Shown here: positions 32,829 through 42,742 of the stretch, in pieces
How the letters are laid out: the number at the start of each line of letters is the position of its first letter
Numbering within the stretch: position 1 is the first letter of the stretch
NCBI GenBank assembly: GCA_031256375.1
Contig: JAIRQX010000025.1
Location: 1-61,156 of the forward strand
From: Deferribacteraceae bacterium
GTDB taxonomy: Bacteria; Chrysiogenota; Deferribacteres; Deferribacterales; JAISNW01
DNA: 61,156 bases
Direction: 5' to 3'
Notes under the pieces: model-generated
What the model was told of the DNA's origin: nothing
Databases searched by the model: none
The model's input: the letters and a program-made list of their open reading frames with translations, nothing else
Made by a program: the position numbers and the translations under genes

Positions 32829-33737
32829 ATGAATAAAGAAAAATTCAACATAGGCGGGCAGGCGGTTATTGAAGGGGTGATGATGCGCGCTCCCGGGCAG
32901 TTTACAGTTGCCGTCCGCACATCTGAAGGTAATATAACCGTGCGCAGAGAGAATATATCAATAGACCGCAACCCGTTCTTTAAAAAACCTTTTTTGCGGG
33001 GGCTGATAGGTATTTACGACTCTCTTATTTTGGGAATCAAAGCGCTTAATTTCAGCGTCCAGCAATCCGGGGTTGAAGGGGAGAAACCTATCACCAAAAA
33101 GGAAACGGCGCTTAGTTTAGTTTTAGGGTTTGGGCTTGGCATATTGCTTTTTGTATTCATTCCACTCTGGCTTACCGATTTGTCAAAACATATTGTTCCC
33201 GCCGTGGAACGCTCCTTCTTACTTTTTAACGCAGTTGACGGCATAATCCGCGTGATATTTTTTGTGATCTATATCATAATAATTTCACGCATGAAAGATA
33301 TTCAGCGTGTATTTGAGTATCATGGCGCAGAACATAAATCAATATTCGCTTATGAGGAAGAGATGGAACTTTCTGTGGAAAATGCCCGTAAAATGAGCCG
33401 TTTTCACCCCCGCTGCGGTACAAGTTTCCTGCTGATAGTTATGATTGTCGCTATAATTATTTTTTCTATGATCCCAAAAGACTCCGCATTTATTATAAAA
33501 CTTGCTTCCAGAATACTCTTTCTGCCTGTAATCGCGGGAGTGTCTTACGAAATATTAAAACTAAGCGGTAAATATTCTGGAAATGTTATTGTAAAAATGC
33601 TGATTACGCCCGGATTATGGCTCCAGCGCCTTACCACAAGGGAACCGGACGATTCTCAGCTTGAAGTGGCGATAATATCAATAAAAGCCGCTCTCTCAGA
33701 GGATAATGCTCAACTGGACGGCATTACTTATGTTTGA
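32829..33737 (+). CDS. DUF1385 (YqhQ-like) membrane protein
   Basis: The 302-residue protein has the DUF1385 signature [24 protein letters not shown] at the N-terminus, [14 protein letters not shown] in the middle and [17 protein letters not shown], with four or more membrane segments. The function of the family is not known. It often precedes prfA, as here, and overlaps it by eight bases. I start at the ATG at 32829 with GAGAGG ahead; the GTG at 32793 lies in the repeat and would add 12 unrelated residues. Confidence 0.9.
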   Translation: MNKEKFNIGGQAVIEGVMMRAPGQFTVAVRTSEGNITVRRENISIDRNPFFKKPFLRGLIGIYDSLILGIKALNFSVQQSGVEGEKPITKKETALSLVLGFGLGILLFVFIPLWLTDLSKHIVPAVERSFLLFNAVDGIIRVIFFVIYIIIISRMKDIQRVFEYHGAEHKSIFAYEEEMELSVENARKMSRFHPRCGTSFLLIVMIVAIIIFSMIPKDSAFIIKLASRILFLPVIAGVSYEILKLSGKYSGNVIVKMLITPGLWLQRLTTREPDDSQLEVAIISIKAALSEDNAQLDGITYV

Positions 33738-34803
33738 TAAGCTGGAAGAGGTTTTTGTACGCTACGAAGAGCTTAATATTAAACTATCAGACCCTAAGGT
33801 AATAGCGGATCAAGCGTCTTTTCAACAATATGCCAAAGAGCATGCGGAAAAAAAACCTGTGGTTGATCTTTACATACAGTGGCGCGATATGAAAAAGCGC
33901 TGCGGGGAAGCCAATCAGATACTGAAAGACGGAAGTGACAAAGAACTTTCGGAGCTTGCACGTGCAGAGATAGAGGAAACAACAGCAGCCGCGGAAAATC
34001 TTGAACAAGAGATGCGGATACTACTGCTTCCGAAAGACCCTTACGATGATAAGAATATATATCTTGAAATCCGCGCCGGAACAGGCGGCGATGAAGCGTC
34101 CCTTTTTGCCGCTAATCTTCTGCGTATGTACACGCGCTATGCGGAGCTACAGCGATGGAAAACAGAGATTGTTGATTTCAGCGAAACGGGAATTGGAGGG
34201 TATAAAGAGGCTATACTTCTTGTTAAAGGCAAAGGAGCCTATAGCCGTTTAAAATATGAGGGGGGCGGACACAGAGTTCAGCGTATCCCTGATACGGAGG
34301 CGTCCGGAAGGATTCATACATCTGCGTGTACCATCGCTGTGCTGCCGGAGGCGGATGAAGTGGATATATTTATAGAACCGAAAGATCTTCGCGTTGACGT
34401 TTACAGATCAGGCGGAGCGGGAGGTCAGCATGTCAATACCACCGATTCCGCTGTCCGCATAACCCACATTCCGTCAAATATAGTTGTTACCTGTCAGGAT
34501 GAACGCAGCCAGATTAAAAACAGGGAAAAAGCTATGAGTCTCTTGCGCGCCAAACTTCTGGAAGAGGAGATACGCCGTGTTGCCGCAGAGCGAGCTGATT
34601 CCAGAAAAACACAGGTCGGTTCCGGTGATCGCAGTGAACGAATACGCACATATAACTTTCCTCAGAACAGACTGACGGACCACCGCATAAATATGACTGT
34701 TTACAGCCTTGACCGTGTAATGGAAGGGGAGATAGACGACATAATAACGGCTATTACAGCGTATGATCAGGCTGAAAAACTAAAAGACGCCGGATTGACT
34801 TAA
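33730..34803 (+). CDS. prfA: Peptide chain release factor 1 (RF1)
   Basis: Releases the peptide at UAA and UAG. The 357-residue product has the GGQ catalytic motif ([10 protein letters not shown], near residue 230) and the stop-codon reading loop [13 protein letters not shown], where PDT takes the place of the common PAT/PVT tripeptide. The ending with [14 protein letters not shown] is typical. The ATG at 33730 overlaps DUF1385 by eight bases. prmC, which methylates the GGQ glutamine, follows six bases later. Confidence 0.96.
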   Translation: MFDKLEEVFVRYEELNIKLSDPKVIADQASFQQYAKEHAEKKPVVDLYIQWRDMKKRCGEANQILKDGSDKELSELARAEIEETTAAAENLEQEMRILLLPKDPYDDKNIYLEIRAGTGGDEASLFAANLLRMYTRYAELQRWKTEIVDFSETGIGGYKEAILLVKGKGAYSRLKYEGGGHRVQRIPDTEASGRIHTSACTIAVLPEADEVDIFIEPKDLRVDVYRSGGAGGQHVNTTDSAVRITHIPSNIVVTCQDERSQIKNREKAMSLLRAKLLEEEIRRVAAERADSRKTQVGSGDRSERIRTYNFPQNRLTDHRINMTVYSLDRVMEGEIDDIITAITAYDQAEKLKDAGLT

Positions 34804-34808
34804 TATTC

Positions 34809-35648
34809 ATGTCCTCAGCGCCGCTAAACGCCCGTGTTTTTTTCAACAGTTTGATGGCGCGCGACATACCCCGCAGCGATGTGACAGATATAGTCTCCTT
34901 TATTGGAAATATCCCTTATAGTGAGACGCTTGTGAATCTTGACAGGATAACTGTAAAACCTTCCGATGCGGAAAGGGTAGAAAAAATGCTGTCAGATAAC
35001 GTGCCTACGGCATATATTACAGGACGTAAAGAGTTTTACGGAAGAGAATTTTCAGTAAACAAAGATGTACTAATACCCCGTCCCGAAACAGAATCGCTTG
35101 TGAATACAGTGATATCCGCTGCCGGAAAAAATGCCGGGCTGAAAATTCTTGATCTTTGTACCGGGTCGGGTTGTATTTTGCTGACTTTATTAAAAGAGCT
35201 TCCAGACTCATGCGGAGTTGGCGTGGATATTTCCAGTGAAGCGCTGGATGTTGCGCGGGGAAACGCCAGTAAACTGGGTGTTGCAGACAAAGCGGAGTTT
35301 TTAGAGCGCGATGTTCTGAATGAATTTATGTTACCGGGTTTTGATATTATTACTGTGAACCCGCCATATCTGTCGCTTAGGGAGTATGAGAACGCGCCGC
35401 ATTCATTGCTTTTTGAACCGCGCGTAGCATTAACCGCCGGTGAAGACGGAAACGTCTTTTATAAAAAATTATTGTGTACTGTGGATAAATTAGGTAATAA
35501 TAACGCTCTTGCTTTTTTTGAGGTAGGATATACTCAATCGGCAAAGGTATTAGAAATTGCCGCTTCGCACGGATACAACTGGCGCGCTGTCAAAGATGCG
35601 GCAGGTTATGAACGGGTGGTATGGGGAAAGGTAAATAAAAATGTATAA
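34809..35648 (+). CDS. prmC: Release factor glutamine methyltransferase PrmC
   Basis: SAM-dependent enzyme that methylates the Gln of the GGQ motif in release factors. The 279-residue product has the helical N-terminal domain, AYITGRKEFYGREFSV, LIPRPETESLV, the SAM loop DLCTGSGCILLTLL and the catalytic NPPY at 184-187. It follows its substrate gene prfA and overlaps murA by eight bases. Confidence 0.96.
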   Translation: MSSAPLNARVFFNSLMARDIPRSDVTDIVSFIGNIPYSETLVNLDRITVKPSDAERVEKMLSDNVPTAYITGRKEFYGREFSVNKDVLIPRPETESLVNTVISAAGKNAGLKILDLCTGSGCILLTLLKELPDSCGVGVDISSEALDVARGNASKLGVADKAEFLERDVLNEFMLPGFDIITVNPPYLSLREYENAPHSLLFEPRVALTAGEDGNVFYKKLLCTVDKLGNNNALAFFEVGYTQSAKVLEIAASHGYNWRAVKDAAGYERVVWGKVNKNV

Positions 35649-36954
35649 ACTCATTATAAAAGGCGGCGCTAAACTTAGCGGCGCTGTTTCCGTGGGGGGG
35701 GCGAAAAATGCGTCACTACCTATACTTGCCGCTACTCTGCTGGCGGAAGGTCAGTATATTCTCCGTAACGTGCCTAAACTGCACGACATCGGCACCATGA
35801 GCAAACTTTTGTCACAGCTTGATGTTCAGGCTGAGTGTGATAAAAACAGCCGTTTTTGCGGAACTGACGGGATAGATATCTGTTTGTCATCTGTAAATGG
35901 TGATTTACTGCTGACAAACAATGGAGGGGCCCGCTGTGAAGCGCTTTACGAGGTGGTTAAAACCATGAGGGCAAGTATTCTGGCGCTCGGACCGCTTCTC
36001 GCCAAACGCAGTAAAGCTAGGGTTTCACTTCCCGGAGGGTGCGCTATAGGCGAAAGACCGGTTGATCTCCATATATCCGCTTTGGAAGCTATGGGGGCGG
36101 ATATAAAAGTTTCCCATGGATATATTGATGCGGAATGCAGCCGTCTTAAAGGCGCGGATATAACATTTAAAACCATCACAGTCACAGGAACCGAAAATAT
36201 TATGATGGCTGCGGTTCTTGCGGACGGGGTAACCGTTCTCCAAAACGCGGCTCAGGAACCGGAAATTGTTGACCTTGCCAACTTTCTACGGCGTATGGGA
36301 GCGAAAATAACCGGTGACGGAACCCACTGTATCCAAATTGAAGGCGTTGACAAACTGAGACCGGCTGACTATTCCGTTATGCCTGACAGAATAGAGGCTG
36401 GTACGTTTCTTTGCGCGGTTGCAGGGGCGGGGGGCGGCGCTGTAATAACCGGCGCGCCGGTTGCGGAGATGAAAGCCCTTATTTCAAGCCTCAAATCAGC
36501 GGGCGTCAAAATTACTGACAAGGGCGGAGGGGATCTCTTTGTAGAATCTGACGGAGTTTTAAATGCAACGGATGTAACTACTATGCCGTACCCCGGATTT
36601 CCCACAGATATGCAGGCTCAGTTTATGGCTGTTATGACAAAAGCTGTAGGAACCTCCCTGATAAATGAAACTATATTTGAGAACAGATTTATGCACGTAG
36701 CGGAACTTAAACGTATGGGCGCGGACATAACTGTAAAAGATTCCAGCGCGGTCGTGCGCGGCGTAAAAGAATTGTCCGGAGCCCAAGTTATGGCATCGGA
36801 TTTACGCGCCAGCGCGGGGCTTGTTATAGCCGCCCTTATGGCTTCCAATACCAGTGAAGTGCAGCGTATATACCACCTTGACAGAGGGTACGAAGATTTT
36901 GAAAAAAAATTGGCTTTGCTTGGAGCCGATATAAAGAGAGTCAAGGCGTCATGA
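35641..36954 (+). CDS. murA: UDP-N-acetylglucosamine 1-carboxyvinyltransferase MurA
   Basis: First committed enzyme of peptidoglycan synthesis, adding enolpyruvate to UDP-GlcNAc. The 437-residue protein has GGAKNASLPILAATLL with the conserved Lys-Asn at 22-23, and the reactive Cys at 134 in LPGGCAIGERPVDLH. Since Cys and not Asp is present, it is of the fosfomycin-sensitive type. The C-terminal RGYEDFEKKLALLGADI is typical. It is coupled to prmC before and hisG after (ATGA). Confidence 0.97.
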   Translation: MYKLIIKGGAKLSGAVSVGGAKNASLPILAATLLAEGQYILRNVPKLHDIGTMSKLLSQLDVQAECDKNSRFCGTDGIDICLSSVNGDLLLTNNGGARCEALYEVVKTMRASILALGPLLAKRSKARVSLPGGCAIGERPVDLHISALEAMGADIKVSHGYIDAECSRLKGADITFKTITVTGTENIMMAAVLADGVTVLQNAAQEPEIVDLANFLRRMGAKITGDGTHCIQIEGVDKLRPADYSVMPDRIEAGTFLCAVAGAGGGAVITGAPVAEMKALISSLKSAGVKITDKGGGDLFVESDGVLNATDVTTMPYPGFPTDMQAQFMAVMTKAVGTSLINETIFENRFMHVAELKRMGADITVKDSSAVVRGVKELSGAQVMASDLRASAGLVIAALMASNTSEVQRIYHLDRGYEDFEKKLALLGADIKRVKAS

Positions 36955-37592
36955 GCGATAAAACGGGCATAATTCCCATATCGTTTGTTTTACCAAAAGG
37001 ACGTTTGGCGGAGCAAACAATGGGACGCCTCATAGAGTGCGGCATATCCGGGGCGGGGGTTGTTGATTTTAATTCAAGAAAACTGGTCTTTAAAGACGCT
37101 GAAGCGCGGATTAACTTTCTTCTTGTCCGTAATTCGGATGTCCCTGTTTATGTTGAACACGGCGCGTCCGATTTCGGCGTAGTGGGTAAAGATATTCTGG
37201 AGGAGTCCGGCGCTTGTGTTTATGAGCTTGCAGACCTCGGACTGGGAGTATGCCGTATGAGTGTAGCCGCCCCAGTCGGCATCCATACCCATTACAAACA
37301 CAATATGCGCGTTGCTACGAAATATCCGGACATAACCAAAAAGATATTTGCTCAGAAAGGTATATTTGTTGAAATAATTAAACTTTACGGTTCAATAGAG
37401 ATCGCGCCCATTACAGGGTTGTCCGATTACATTGTGGATTTGGTGGATACAGGGGAAACTTTGCGTAATAACGGTCTTGAGGAATTGGAAGTAATTATGC
37501 GTTCCACGGCGCGCCTTATAGCTAACCGCAACCTTGCCCGCGCTAAATATGAACGAGTCAAAGAGATTCTGTCTGTTTTGGAGCGGCAATGA
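36951..37592 (+). CDS. hisG: ATP phosphoribosyltransferase HisG, short form
   Basis: First enzyme of histidine synthesis. The 213-residue length marks the short form, which lacks the C-terminal regulatory ACT-like domain and needs HisZ as partner; hisZ is not in this window. ISFVLPKGRLAEQTM, DFGVVGKDILEES and the phosphoribosyl-binding DLVDTGETLRNNGLE are clear. It starts at an ATGA overlap with murA and ends at an ATGA overlap with bamA. Confidence 0.95.
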   Translation: MSDKTGIIPISFVLPKGRLAEQTMGRLIECGISGAGVVDFNSRKLVFKDAEARINFLLVRNSDVPVYVEHGASDFGVVGKDILEESGACVYELADLGLGVCRMSVAAPVGIHTHYKHNMRVATKYPDITKKIFAQKGIFVEIIKLYGSIEIAPITGLSDYIVDLVDTGETLRNNGLEELEVIMRSTARLIANRNLARAKYERVKEILSVLERQ

Positions 37593-39865
37593 GGTTTTTG
37601 ACTGTTGCCATATTCCTTTTTTTGTTCACAGCGACAGCTTTTGCGGGAGCAATAGACCGGGTAGAGGTCACCGGGAACAGGAGGGTGCCGGAAGCGCGCA
37701 TACGGCAGTATCTTGTTAAAGCCGGGGATAATTTTGATCCTGAAAAAATTAATATCAGCGTAAAACAGCTTCACAGTACTGGTTTTTTTATGGAGGTTAC
37801 CGTTGATGCGGAAGTCAGAGGAAATGAATTTGTCATAACCTATATTTTGCAGGAAACACCCCTCGTCGCTTCCATTGAGGTAAACGGCAGCAGCCATTTT
37901 AACAGTGAGAAACTGGAAGAGGCTTATGCAATAAAGATAGGCTCCACTTTAAATCTTCTGAAAGTCGGCAATACTATCCGAAACCTTCAGGTTATGTATG
38001 AAAAAGACCGTTTTTACAGCGTTGAAATAACACACAGGGTGGAATACCGTAATGAAACCTCAGTTAATCTTGTTTTTGATATAAAGGAAGGCGAAAAATC
38101 ACGGGTATATAATATATGGTTTTATGGAAATGAGAATGTTTCCGCGGACGAATTGCACACCGTCATGAAAACAAAAGAGAAAGATTTCTGGTCGCTTATG
38201 AATTCAAGCGGTACCATAATCACTGATATTGTGGAGTACGATAGGGAGATGGTACGCGAATTATATCTGTCCAAAGGGTATGCCACAGTAAGTATCGGGG
38301 AGCCGGAAATTGCTTTTCAGTCAAAAAATGAAAGACTGAATTATCTTATACGGATTAACGAAGGTCCCAGATATACTGTTAAAAATATTGAATATGCTGA
38401 CAGCAAGAGCGTATATACCTCTGAAGAGATGAAGGCGCTTACAAAACTGAGAGAAGGGGAGTCTTTTAACGTTTCCTTATACCGCGAAGATATTCGCCGC
38501 CTAACAGACGCCTATTCGGAACGGGGGTATGCCAGAGCCAATGTGGACGCGGATGTGTCCATGGACAGGCAGGAACACACTGTCAGTATAAACTATGTAG
38601 TGGAAGAGGGTCCTATCGTATATATCAACCGTATAATCTTTGAAGGCAATGATGATTCGCGGGATAACATACTCCGCCGCCAGTTTGATATATCGGAAGG
38701 GGAGAAATATAACAGCAAACTGCTAAGGGAAGCGGAATATAATCTATACAACACCGGTTTTTATGAAAATATACAGATATCCGAACAAACCGTAGCTGAT
38801 AACAAAACCGATATAAGGGTGCGCGTTACGGAAAAGAAGAGCGGCAGTCTGAATCTCGGCATAACCTATTCCAGTAATGAAGACCAGCTTGGAGGGCATC
38901 TTGAATTAGCCAAGGCAAATATTTTCGGGTTTGGCAGTACATTAAGCGCCAGAGCGATGGTGACAGCCGTGCGTAATGAGTACAGTATTAGTTTTACGGA
39001 GCCATGGATGCTTGATAACCCATATCTTGTAGGTTTTGATCTGTATTCGCGCACATACGAAGATGATGAAAGAGGATATACCCGTATGGCTAACGGCGCA
39101 TCCATAAGATTGGGACATCAGTTGATTAAACGCCGCCTATATTTGAATTATGCTTTTGCGCATGAAGAGGTAAGTATGAAAGATATCAGGGATAATGCCT
39201 CTAAATATATAATAAATCAGGAAGGACTGCATATAATCAACGCTGTTACATTGTCCGCAACTTTAGCCAGAATGAACAACAGCCTTGATCCCACAGACGG
39301 CTACAAACTGACCGGCAGGGCTGAGTTTGGCGGCACATTTCTTGGCGGCACGGAAGATTACTCCAGAGCGACATTGGAAGGTTCCTATTATATTCCTCTG
39401 TTTTACTCTTTTGTCGGCGTTGCACATGCCGAGGGCGGTCAGATATGGTCGCTCACTAAAGAATCAATGCCGTGGAAACTCACTAAAAAACCGATACCCG
39501 CGGATAAAAGGTTTTACCTCGGAGGTATGTACAGTGTGCGCGGGTTCAGAACCAGCGAGATAAGCCCTACCGATGATGACGGGTACGTATATGGCGGAGA
39601 TAAGTATTATCAGGTCAATCTGGAGATATGGAGACCAATTTTTGAAGGCAACCTTACAGTCCGCGGCGTTATTTTTATGGATATGGGGCAGGCGTATGAT
39701 GAAGAGGAAACAATGTTTTCTTATCCGCCAAGGAAAAGCATCGGCGGCGGCGTGAGGTTTTTTACGCCAATGGGGTTGATTAGGCTTGAATGCGGGTATA
39801 AATTGGATAAAAGAGAGGGCGAATCGCAGTATAATTGGGAATTTACAGTTGGCAGCACTTTTTGA
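37589..39865 (+). CDS. bamA: Outer membrane assembly factor BamA
   Basis: Central barrel of the BAM complex that folds outer-membrane proteins. The 758-residue product has a signal peptide (ending TAFA near residue 19), five POTRA domains (about 20-425, starting IDRVEVTGNRRVPEARIRQYL), and a C-terminal 16-stranded barrel with the lid motif YLGGMYSVRGFRTSEISP in which VRGF is conserved. The last residue is Phe, as in outer-membrane barrels. The start overlaps hisG by ATGA; skp follows 96 bases later. Confidence 0.95.
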   Translation: MRFLTVAIFLFLFTATAFAGAIDRVEVTGNRRVPEARIRQYLVKAGDNFDPEKINISVKQLHSTGFFMEVTVDAEVRGNEFVITYILQETPLVASIEVNGSSHFNSEKLEEAYAIKIGSTLNLLKVGNTIRNLQVMYEKDRFYSVEITHRVEYRNETSVNLVFDIKEGEKSRVYNIWFYGNENVSADELHTVMKTKEKDFWSLMNSSGTIITDIVEYDREMVRELYLSKGYATVSIGEPEIAFQSKNERLNYLIRINEGPRYTVKNIEYADSKSVYTSEEMKALTKLREGESFNVSLYREDIRRLTDAYSERGYARANVDADVSMDRQEHTVSINYVVEEGPIVYINRIIFEGNDDSRDNILRRQFDISEGEKYNSKLLREAEYNLYNTGFYENIQISEQTVADNKTDIRVRVTEKKSGSLNLGITYSSNEDQLGGHLELAKANIFGFGSTLSARAMVTAVRNEYSISFTEPWMLDNPYLVGFDLYSRTYEDDERGYTRMANGASIRLGHQLIKRRLYLNYAFAHEEVSMKDIRDNASKYIINQEGLHIINAVTLSATLARMNNSLDPTDGYKLTGRAEFGGTFLGGTEDYSRATLEGSYYIPLFYSFVGVAHAEGGQIWSLTKESMPWKLTKKPIPADKRFYLGGMYSVRGFRTSEISPTDDDGYVYGGDKYYQVNLEIWRPIFEGNLTVRGVIFMDMGQAYDEEETMFSYPPRKSIGGGVRFFTPMGLIRLECGYKLDKREGESQYNWEFTVGSTF

Positions 39866-39890
39866 CAGAGAGACTTTTTTGACTTAATTA
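39862..39890 (+). promoter_or_regulatory. Possible promoter of skp-lpxD-fabZ-lpxA
   Basis: TTGACA (39862-39867), which includes the bamA stop codon, a 17-base spacer and TAATTA (39885-39890). This could give skp and the lipid A genes a start of their own. Confidence 0.4.
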
Positions 39891-39961
39891 TATATATCCA
39901 TGTAAGGCAGGATATGATAAAACTTACGAAGAAATTAAAGACATAAAACGGAGGTTTTAAA

Positions 39962-40480
39962 ATGAAAAGGGTTTTTGTTGTTTTGACGGTAGTTTTTATG
40001 ACAGTTGTATCTTCATCGGCTATGGCGCAGATGAAGGTAGGTTTGGTGGATATTCAGCGCTGTGTTTACGAATCTGAGGCTGGTAAAAAACTTATTCAGG
40101 AAATGCGCAATATGCAGACATCCAGTGAAAACCAGATTAAAGCAAAACAGGATGAAATAAAAAAGATGCAGGACGATTATCTTGAAAAGGAAAAGTCAAA
40201 AGCGTTAACTGAAAAAGCGAAAACTGACCGCGCACAGGCTATACAGGACAAGATAATAGAATTAAATGAATTTGCGCGCAAATTAAATATGGAGATACAG
40301 AAAAAAGACCGTGATTCCACGGAAAAGATGGAACCTGAGTTGAGAGCGGTTATCGCAACTGTTGCAAAGGGCGATAAACTTGACCTTGTATTATACTTAC
40401 AGGCTGTGGCTTACGCACCAAACGCTGTGGATATAACTCAAAAAGTTATAGATCAGTATAATAAACAAAAACCTAAATAG
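39962..40480 (+). CDS. skp: Periplasmic chaperone Skp (OmpH)
   Basis: Trimeric jellyfish-like chaperone that carries unfolded outer-membrane proteins to BamA. The 172-residue protein has a signal peptide (ending AMAQ near residue 22), MKVGLVDIQRCVYESEAGKK at the mature start and long charged coiled-coil helices (about 45-125). GGAGG sits before the ATG. Position between bamA and lpxD is the classic order. Confidence 0.93.
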   Translation: MKRVFVVLTVVFMTVVSSSAMAQMKVGLVDIQRCVYESEAGKKLIQEMRNMQTSSENQIKAKQDEIKKMQDDYLEKEKSKALTEKAKTDRAQAIQDKIIELNEFARKLNMEIQKKDRDSTEKMEPELRAVIATVAKGDKLDLVLYLQAVAYAPNAVDITQKVIDQYNKQKPK

Positions 40481-40482
40481 TT

Positions 40483-41478
40483 ATGGCAAGTTTATCCGAA
40501 ATAGCGAAACTTCTTGGTGGTGCGCTGTCCGGTGAGGATTTGTTTATAACAGGGATCAGTACTCCGGATGAGCAGTTGCCGGGGACAATATGCGTTCTGG
40601 CAAACGAAAAAGCTACAGACAAACTTTCAGGCGCCGCAGCCGCATACATAGCGCCTTCCGGTTTTAAGGAATACAATGAAAAACCTCTGATAAGGGTGGC
40701 TGATACGCGCCTGTCGTTTGCTAAACTGCTTGAGTTCTTTTTCCCGGAAAAGGTAAAACCGGCATATATATCTCATAAGGCATCAATTTCTGATAGCGCT
40801 GTTTTAGGCGATAATGTAACGGTAGATGATTTTGCTGTTATAGGAGATGGAACTGTTATCGGCGCCGGCTCTCATATATATTCCGGCGCCGTTATAGGCG
40901 GAAATGTTAAAATAGGGGAAAGGTGCCATATATACCCGAATGTAACAGTTTATGATAATGTAAAAATCGGCGGCGGCGCGCGTCTGCACGCGGGGGTTGT
41001 TATAGGGGGGGACGGTTTTGGTTATGTTCCCGGGGCTGTGCATACAAAAATCCCTCACTGCGGTGACGTGGTGATCGGCGATGATGTAGAGATCGGCGCC
41101 AACAGCGCCGTTGACAGGGCAACGGTAAACTCCACAATAATAGGTTCCGGCACGAAGATTGACAATCTTGTGCAGATAGGTCATAACGTACACATCGGAA
41201 AAGGGTGTTTTATAGTAGCGCAGTGCGCAATAGGCGGTTCCGCCGTGATAGGCGATTATGTGATAATAGGCGGTCAGGTTGGGATACGGGATCATGTCAG
41301 AGTGGGGTCGTATTCAAACATTGCCGCTCAGTCAGGGCTTGGTGATGACATTCCGGAAAGATCGGATTACGGCGGTTCGCCAGCCGTACCCCTGAAAGAG
41401 TGGGGCAAACAGATTGCGGGTTTAAAGCGGCTGTCGGATCTGCGCAAACGTTTAACAGCTTTGGAGAAAACTAAATGA
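40483..41478 (+). CDS. lpxD: UDP-3-O-acylglucosamine N-acyltransferase LpxD
   Basis: Third step of lipid A synthesis, adding the N-linked acyl chain. The 331-residue product has an N-terminal uridine-binding domain (1-100) and a left-handed beta-helix of hexapeptide repeats. The catalytic His lies in NLVQIGHNVHIG at about residue 234. The C-terminal helix extends from WGKQIAGLKRLSDLRK. It overlaps fabZ by ATGA. Confidence 0.96.
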   Translation: MASLSEIAKLLGGALSGEDLFITGISTPDEQLPGTICVLANEKATDKLSGAAAAYIAPSGFKEYNEKPLIRVADTRLSFAKLLEFFFPEKVKPAYISHKASISDSAVLGDNVTVDDFAVIGDGTVIGAGSHIYSGAVIGGNVKIGERCHIYPNVTVYDNVKIGGGARLHAGVVIGGDGFGYVPGAVHTKIPHCGDVVIGDDVEIGANSAVDRATVNSTIIGSGTKIDNLVQIGHNVHIGKGCFIVAQCAIGGSAVIGDYVIIGGQVGIRDHVRVGSYSNIAAQSGLGDDIPERSDYGGSPAVPLKEWGKQIAGLKRLSDLRKRLTALEKTK

Positions 41479-41942
41479 GCGAAAACTTTGAAATTCCGCC
41501 CATAAAAGAGGTTCTGCCGCACAGGTACCCGTTTCTGCTTGTGGACAAGGTGCTGGAATGTAATGATCATTATGTAAAGGCGGTAAAAAACGTTTCGTTT
41601 AATGAACATTTTTTCAATGGTCATTTTCCTGAAAACCCTGTTATGCCCGGTGTTTTGCTGATTGAAGCCATAGCTCAGGCGTCATGTTTTATATCGTATG
41701 CTTATCTGAAAAATATTCCGGTAGCAGAAGAAAACAAAAACAATACTAAATTGGATGTGCTTTTTATGGGCATAGACAGCGCAAAATTCCGCAGAGTTGT
41801 GGTCCCGGGGGATCAGCTTATACTTGAAGCGTGGCTTATTAAGAAAAAAAAGACATTCTGGTGGATAGACGGGAAGGCTACCGTAAACGGAGAGCTTGCC
41901 TGTGAAGCCCGCATGAGCGCACTGGTTAAAAACGGAGAGTAA
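41475..41942 (+). CDS. fabZ: 3-hydroxyacyl-ACP dehydratase FabZ
   Basis: Dehydrates 3-hydroxyacyl-ACP in fatty acid synthesis and competes with LpxA/LpxD for the same substrate. The 155-residue protein has the start IKEVLPHRYPFLLVDKV, the catalytic His at 50 in NGHFPENPVMPGVLLIEA and Glu at 64. The lpxD-fabZ-lpxA order balances membrane and lipid A acyl supply. Confidence 0.97.
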   Translation: MSENFEIPPIKEVLPHRYPFLLVDKVLECNDHYVKAVKNVSFNEHFFNGHFPENPVMPGVLLIEAIAQASCFISYAYLKNIPVAEENKNNTKLDVLFMGIDSAKFRRVVVPGDQLILEAWLIKKKKTFWWIDGKATVNGELACEARMSALVKNGE

Positions 41943-41945
41943 TTT

Positions 41946-42731
41946 ATGATACATACTACGGCTGTTGTTGACAGCACAGCGGAACTCGCTCCGGATGTTG
42001 AAGTAGGAGCGCTTGCCTATATAGGACCGCACTGCATCCTTCACGAAAAGGTTAAAATCGGCGCTAAAGCTACAGTGGAATGTTATTCGGAGATAGGCGC
42101 GGGAACTTGTCTGTCGCCAAATGCCCATGTAGGAGGCGCGCCGCAGGATATTTCCTACAAAGACGAGGCTACAAGGCTTAAGATAGGGGAAAACTGTGTA
42201 ATACGGGAATTTTCTACAATACACCGCGCATCTGTAAAAGATGACTGGCTTACGGAGGTAGGGGATAACTGTTACGTAATGGCGTCCGCGCATATAGCCC
42301 ATGACTGTAAAGTGGGGAATAATGTAACGCTGGCGGGATATTCAGCTCTTTCAGGGCATGTAAGGGTGGATGAGCACGTCTTTATATCGGGGCTTGTAGG
42401 TATTCATCAGTTTGTGCGTATAGGCGTCGGAGCGATGGTATCCGCTGTCTCACGCACAGGAAAAGATGTTTTGCCTTACTGTATAGCTCTTGATGACGCG
42501 ATAGTAAGCCTGAATATTGTCGGGATGCGCCGCAGGGGGTTCTCAGCGCAGCTCCGTACTGAGATAAAGAAAGCGGTTCATATTTTTACCAATAAAAGTC
42601 TTCTTTTGACAGAAGTTAAAGAAAAACTGACAGAACTCGAACAGTATCCCGAAATTATTATCATCCGTAATTTCATTGAAAATTCAAAACGCGGAATTAT
42701 CAGGAACGCAAACTGGACATCTGAAGAATAA
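41946..42731 (+). CDS. lpxA: UDP-GlcNAc acyltransferase LpxA
   Basis: First step of lipid A synthesis. The 261-residue product is a hexapeptide-repeat beta-helix with the catalytic His at about residue 119 in MASAHIAHDCKVG and a C-terminal helical part. The family's HVGGAPQDISYKDEATRLKIG is clear. Since a Gfo/Idh oxidoreductase follows, the enzyme may act on an amino-sugar substrate in this organism; this cannot be decided from the sequence alone. Confidence 0.96.
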   Translation: MIHTTAVVDSTAELAPDVEVGALAYIGPHCILHEKVKIGAKATVECYSEIGAGTCLSPNAHVGGAPQDISYKDEATRLKIGENCVIREFSTIHRASVKDDWLTEVGDNCYVMASAHIAHDCKVGNNVTLAGYSALSGHVRVDEHVFISGLVGIHQFVRIGVGAMVSAVSRTGKDVLPYCIALDDAIVSLNIVGMRRRGFSAQLRTEIKKAVHIFTNKSLLLTEVKEKLTELEQYPEIIIIRNFIENSKRGIIRNANWTSEE

Positions 42732-42742
42732 AGGTAAGAATA

